From NCBI RefSeq assembly GCF_000758605.1, contig NZ_CP009282.1, forward strand, positions 4,402,001 through 4,466,000: DNA of 64,000 bases. Reading direction: 5' to 3'. Shown in pieces: positions 60,216 to 64,000 of the stretch (its first letter is position 1; the number at the start of each line of letters is the position of its first letter). The position numbers and the translations under genes were made by a program. The notes under the pieces are model-generated. The model was not told where the DNA came from. It searched no databases and saw only the letters and a list, made by a program, of their open reading frames with translations. The DNA comes from Paenibacillus sp. FSL R5-0912. GTDB taxonomy: Bacteria; Bacillota; Bacilli; Paenibacillales; Paenibacillaceae.

Positions 60216-61955
60216 CTAAACCGCCGTAAACTGGCTATTGTACAAACGGGCGTAATAGCCCCCGCTCTCCACCAGCTCCTCATGCGTTCCGCTCTCGACA
60301 ATGTCGCCGTCCTTCATGAACAGAATCAGGTCCGACTCACGGATCGTGGACAGCCGGTGGGCAATCACGAAGCTGGTACGGCCGGAGATCATCGCCAGAA
60401 AAGCCTTCTGAATCCGCACCTCCGTCAGCGTATCAATACTGCTCGTAGCCTCATCCAGAATAAGCATCGGCGGATCGACGAGCATCACACGGGCGATGGT
60501 AAGCAGCTGCTTCTGGCCTTGAGAGAGATTATCTCCCGAGCCGCTTATTTTCGTATTATAGCCCTCGGGCAGCCGTTTGATGAAGCTGTGTGCATTCGCG
60601 GCTTTGGCGGCGGCAATGACCTCCGCTTCCGTTGCTTCCGGCTTACCGTAAGCGATATTATCGCGGATCGAACCTCCGTACAGCCAGGTATCCTGCAGCA
60701 CCATCCCGAAGTTACGCCGCAGACTGTCCCGGGTAATCGAAGTAATGTCCGTACCATCAATCCGGATGGTGCCGCTGTCGACTTCATAGAAGCGCATCAG
60801 CAGGTTCACCAGTGTGGTCTTCCCCGCTCCGGTCTGGCCGACAATCGCCACGCGCGTGCCCGGCTTCACTTCCAGACTGAAGTTCCTGATCAGCGGCCGT
60901 TCCGGGGTATAAGCAAAGCTCACTTTGTCGAAGGTAATGGTACCCTGGCTTCCCTTCATCACTACAGCACCCGGAGCATCCGGAGTCTCCTGCGGCAGAT
61001 CCAGAATGGTGAAAATACGCTGCGCCGATGCCGTCGCCGACTGCAGCTGGGTAATGACACCTGTAATCTCATTGAACGGCTTCGCGAACAGATTCGAGTA
61101 GATCAGGAAGCTGGACAGATCCCCGACGGAGAAGTGTCCGCCGATCACAAGTGCACTGCCGATCATCGCGATCACCGAGAAGGTGATGTTGTTCACCAGA
61201 CGTGTAGTCGGATTAGACAGAGAGCCGTAGAACTGTGATTTGATCCCTGTCTTGTACAGCTCATTATTGCGCTCAGCGAAGCCTGCAAAAGAGCGGTCCT
61301 CGTAGTGATAGGCCTGCACTACCTTTTGTCCGCCGACGAGTTCTTCCACATAACCGTTCAGCCCGCCGAGGATTTTGGCCTGCTCCCGGAACATCTGCTG
61401 TGAACGCATTGTAATGAAACGGGCGACGAAGAAGGTCGCCGGTGCAGACAACAGCACCACCAGCGTCATCACAGGGCTGATATAGAGCATTAGCCCGATA
61501 GCCCCGGCAATGGTCACAATCCCCGTCAGCAGCGTGGAGAAGCCCTGCAGCAGCCCGTCAGAGACAGCATCCATATCGTTCACGAACCGGCTGATGCTGT
61601 CGCCTTGCGGATGATTATCATGAAACTTCAGCGGCAGTGCGTCCAGCTTGTCAAACAGCTCGCGGCGGAGATCGTAAACTGTCCGGTAGGCCAGCTTGTT
61701 CGTATAGTAAGTGAGCAGCCAGCCGAAGAAGCTGCCAATCAGATATATGGCTCCCAGGATCAGCAGCAGGCGTAAAATCCCCGGGAAGTCCACCTGATCC
61801 GGCCCGATCATACGGTCAACCGCGCGGCCGATCAGCAGCGGTCCGATCAGGCTGGAAATCACACTCAGAATGGCGCAGATGACTGCCCCGATAGTAATCT
61901 TCCGGTATTGGCTTGTATATCTAAACAGCCGTTTCCAGGTCGCCCTGCTATTCAT
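60216..61955 (-). CDS. ABC exporter half-transporter with canonical ATPase residues
   Basis: The 579-residue protein has six N-terminal transmembrane helices (about 20-310) and a C-terminal ATPase. The ATPase has Walker A GQTGAGKTT (about 370), Walker B with catalytic Glu in MLILDEATSS (about 495) and the H-loop VIAHRLST (about 530). Its ABC signature reads LSQGQKQ instead of LSGGQ. It overlaps the upstream partner by ATGA. Together they form a heterodimeric multidrug/lipid-type exporter like YfiB-YfiC or BmrCD. Confidence 0.92.
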   Translation of the reverse strand: MNSRATWKRLFRYTSQYRKITIGAVICAILSVISSLIGPLLIGRAVDRMIGPDQVDFPGILRLLLILGAIYLIGSFFGWLLTYYTNKLAYRTVYDLRRELFDKLDALPLKFHDNHPQGDSISRFVNDMDAVSDGLLQGFSTLLTGIVTIAGAIGLMLYISPVMTLVVLLSAPATFFVARFITMRSQQMFREQAKILGGLNGYVEELVGGQKVVQAYHYEDRSFAGFAERNNELYKTGIKSQFYGSLSNPTTRLVNNITFSVIAMIGSALVIGGHFSVGDLSSFLIYSNLFAKPFNEITGVITQLQSATASAQRIFTILDLPQETPDAPGAVVMKGSQGTITFDKVSFAYTPERPLIRNFSLEVKPGTRVAIVGQTGAGKTTLVNLLMRFYEVDSGTIRIDGTDITSITRDSLRRNFGMVLQDTWLYGGSIRDNIAYGKPEATEAEVIAAAKAANAHSFIKRLPEGYNTKISGSGDNLSQGQKQLLTIARVMLVDPPMLILDEATSSIDTLTEVRIQKAFLAMISGRTSFVIAHRLSTIRESDLILFMKDGDIVESGTHEELVESGGYYARLYNSQFTAV

Positions 61956-63703
61956 TGTACAGCCTCCTCGCTCGAGAGCTGGGACATGCAGATTTCCTGA
62001 TAGACCCCGCAGCTCTTCAGCAATTCTTCATGCCTGCCGATACCGGCAATCCGCCCTTCATCGAATACAATAATCTGATCCGCCTGTCTTACGGTACTCA
62101 CCCGCTGGGATACAAGCAGAACCGTCCTATCTCCGCTGTTCTTGTTCAGTGCACGGCGCAAAGCTGCATCCGTGGCAAAATCCAGCGCACTGGAGGAATC
62201 ATCCAGGATGAGTATAGGCGGACGTCCTACAACCGCCCGGGCAATTGTCAGCCGCTGCTTCTGTCCTCCGGACAAATTATGCCCTCCGCGTGCGACAAGA
62301 GTATCCAGTCCCTGCGGCAGCTTGGCAATGAACTCTTCCGCCTGGGCCACCGCTGCTGCAGACATAATCTCATCCCGGGTTGCAGAGGCCTTGCCCCAGC
62401 GGATGTTATCGGCAATTGATCCGGTGAACAACATGGCCTTCTGCGGCACAATGCCAATCCTGCTCCGCAGCTGCTCCAGCCGGTACTGCCGCACATTTAC
62501 ACCTTCCACCAGGATTTCACCCTCTACTGCATCATAGAACCGCGGAATGAGGTTCACGAAGGTCGATTTACCGGAGCCGGTACTGCCGATTAGTCCGACC
62601 GTCTCCCCCCGGTGAATGTCGACCGTGATATTCTCCAGCGCAAGCTCACCGGTTGTGTTATACCCGAACGAAACATTGCGGAAGGAGATCACCGGCGCTG
62701 AATCATCACGCTTGGCCGCCGGCGCGTCTGCCGCAACCTCGGCAACCGTCGCCGTCATTGCCAGTACCTCGTTGACACGGTTGGCAGATGACGAGGCTTT
62801 GGTGAACAGAATAACGAGATTAGATACCACAATCAGCGCCAGCAGGATCTGTGTCACATAGTTGATGAATGCAATGATCTCCCCCTGTGACAGCCGCCCG
62901 GCATCGATATGAATGCCGCCTGCCCACAGAATGGCGATAATCGCCGCGTTAACCACCAGCGTGGTCATCGGGCCCAGCCAGGCGGATATCCGTCCGACCC
63001 GGATTGCGGTCTGTGTCAAATCCTCAGAAGCTTCATTGAAGCGCTGCTTCTCGCGGCGGCTCTCTGCAAAAGCGCGGATGACCCGGATACCGGACAGATT
63101 CTCGCTAAGCACCAGCGCCAGACGGTCCAGCTTGACCTGATATTTGCGGTAGAGCGGCGAGCTGCGCGTAATGATGAAATACAGAATGACTCCGAATACC
63201 GGTGTAGCCGCAATCAGGATCAGCGACAGCCGGAAATCCAGAATCATCGACATGATGATCGCCCCGATGCAGATGAATGGCGCACGGATAACCAGCCGGA
63301 TCAGCATGGCTACGGCCAGTTGGAGCTGATTGACATCATTCGTGATCCGGTTGATCAGTGATGGCGTGCCTATAATATCAAGCTCTGCGTAGGATAACGA
63401 TGAAATATGCTTGAACATTTTGTTGCGCAGCGATGTGCCGAAGCCCTGTGATGCCCTGGCTGCATAATACTGGCAGATCATGGAGCAGCCGAAGCCGAGG
63501 ATGGCCATCAGCACCATTAGGGAGCCCATACGGTAGACATAGGCACTGTCCTGCCTGCCAATCCCGTTGTTGATAATCAGGGCCACAATCGTCGGCAGCA
63601 GCAGCTCCAGAATTGCCTCCAGCAGCTTGAAGATCGGCCCGATGATCACTTCTTTCCTGTATGGCTTTAGAAAAACAGCAATTTTGAACACAGTAATCCT
63701 CAC
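61952..63703 (-). CDS. ABC exporter half-transporter with a degenerate ATPase site
   Basis: The 583-residue half-transporter has six N-terminal helices (about 18-310) and an ATPase with Walker A GSTGSGKST (about 375) and canonical signature LSGGQKQRLT. Walker B is ILILDDSSSALD, with Asp in place of the catalytic Glu, and the H-loop has Gln (SQRVST) in place of His. This is the usual mark of the non-catalytic site in heterodimeric ABC exporters; the partner gene, overlapping by ATGA, carries the catalytic Glu and His. It is the first gene of the operon, divergent from a LysR gene. The substrate is unknown. Confidence 0.92.
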   Translation of the reverse strand: MRITVFKIAVFLKPYRKEVIIGPIFKLLEAILELLLPTIVALIINNGIGRQDSAYVYRMGSLMVLMAILGFGCSMICQYYAARASQGFGTSLRNKMFKHISSLSYAELDIIGTPSLINRITNDVNQLQLAVAMLIRLVIRAPFICIGAIIMSMILDFRLSLILIAATPVFGVILYFIITRSSPLYRKYQVKLDRLALVLSENLSGIRVIRAFAESRREKQRFNEASEDLTQTAIRVGRISAWLGPMTTLVVNAAIIAILWAGGIHIDAGRLSQGEIIAFINYVTQILLALIVVSNLVILFTKASSSANRVNEVLAMTATVAEVAADAPAAKRDDSAPVISFRNVSFGYNTTGELALENITVDIHRGETVGLIGSTGSGKSTFVNLIPRFYDAVEGEILVEGVNVRQYRLEQLRSRIGIVPQKAMLFTGSIADNIRWGKASATRDEIMSAAAVAQAEEFIAKLPQGLDTLVARGGHNLSGGQKQRLTIARAVVGRPPILILDDSSSALDFATDAALRRALNKNSGDRTVLLVSQRVSTVRQADQIIVFDEGRIAGIGRHEELLKSCGVYQEICMSQLSSEEAVQ

Positions 63704-63860
63704 CTAACCTACGTAGTATGTATTCACTCTTGAAAAAAACAAAAGACCCGTTATGATTATGTCATACCTGCTTACATATTAATAATATTGGTTTCGTATC
63801 TTTGCCATATGATCTTCATATGGATATGATTGAAGACGCGGGACGGGAGGCTGTAATAAC

Positions 63861-64000
63861 TTGGATATCCGACAATTGAAATATTTCCTTGCGATTGCCG
63901 AGGAAGGTCAAATCACCTCAGCTGCCAGGAAACTGCAAATGGCCCAGCCCCCGCTCAGCCAGCAGCTGAAGCTGCTGGAGGAGGAGCTCGGGGTCAAGCT
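63861..64000 (+). CDS. LysR-family regulator, N-terminal part (partial)
   Basis: A TTG start preceded by GGGAGG ten bases upstream opens a frame that runs off the window. The first 46 residues are the LysR winged helix: MDIRQLKYFLAIAEEGQITS, then AARKLQMAQPPLSQQLKLLE. It is divergent from the ABC exporter operon and may regulate it. Confidence 0.9.
   Translation, partial: MDIRQLKYFLAIAEEGQITSAARKLQMAQPPLSQQLKLLEEELGVK

Overview
The window looks like a chromosomal stretch of a Paenibacillus-type, spore-forming, plant- and soil-associated Firmicute. The reasons are the mid-50s G+C feel of the coding DNA, strong AAGGAGG-type ribosome binding sites with frequent GTG and TTG starts, many one-component sugar regulators (AraC, DeoR, ROK) and scattered plant-polysaccharide glycoside hydrolases. 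A miaB-ricA pair, a nicotinate/nicotinamide salvage operon and a short-form Gnd/YqeC are also typical of Bacillales. No rRNA, tRNA, CRISPR array or prophage was seen.

Layout. 1-4.0 kb: end of an ABC-2 permease, a lipoprotein, and a coupled ROK regulator / MFS carrier / DUF1349 trio on the minus strand. 4.2-9.2 kb: a plus-strand response regulator, histidine kinase, FtsX-like permease and ATPase cassette of the peptide-sensing/detoxification type. 9.3-12.6 kb: a pyruvate:ferredoxin oxidoreductase built from two fused polypeptides. 13-14.3 kb: a secreted GH8 endoglucanase preceded by a 28-bp perfect palindrome. 14.6-17.6 kb: NAD salvage (NrtR-like Nudix, pncA, pncB). 17.7-19.8 kb: miaB-ricA. 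20-22 kb: cytidine-deaminase-like enzyme, a frameshifted small Paenibacillus-type gene and an Old Yellow Enzyme. 22.2-28.4 kb: L-rhamnose catabolism (fucO, rhaB, rhaA, rhaD) with a divergent DeoR regulator. 28.5-31.3 kb: ankyrin protein, cysteine-desulfidase-like protein and a small membrane protein. 31.5-34.5 kb: zwf-gnd with a divergent HxlR regulator. 34.6-43.3 kb: MFS carrier, a decayed GH88-like gene, GH52 beta-xylosidase with AraC, and GH127 with AraC. 43.4-49.8 kb: YdcF, APH-like kinase, YbaK, a YolD-like protein, aspA and an unrecognised 557-aa protein. 50-52.5 kb: kduI, a DeoR regulator and kduD. 52.7-58.4 kb: small proteins, Nudix hydrolase, GH42 beta-galactosidase with AraC, and a frameshifted histidine phosphatase. 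58.7-59.9 kb: an intact IS4-family element with inverted ends and a target duplication. 60.2-63.7 kb: a heterodimeric ABC exporter, then the start of a LysR gene.

How it works together. Most of the accessory content is a distributed carbohydrate toolkit: xylan, arabinan, cellulose/beta-glucan and beta-galactoside ends, rhamnose, and unsaturated uronates via KduI/KduD. Each enzyme usually sits next to its own regulator, not inside one large locus. Housekeeping genes (NAD salvage, oxidative pentose phosphate, PFOR, MiaB) lie between these cassettes.

The most unusual non-coding structure is a dispersed repeat of roughly 165-170 bp made of two 48-62 bp modules ending in TACAACA/TGTTGTA. It occurs at 36.4-36.6 kb and at 58.6-60.0 kb, where the IS4 element split it, and one module occurs alone at 19.9 kb. 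Several genes are broken by single-base indels or decay, notably the GH88-like remnant, a histidine phosphatase and a 55-codon small gene.
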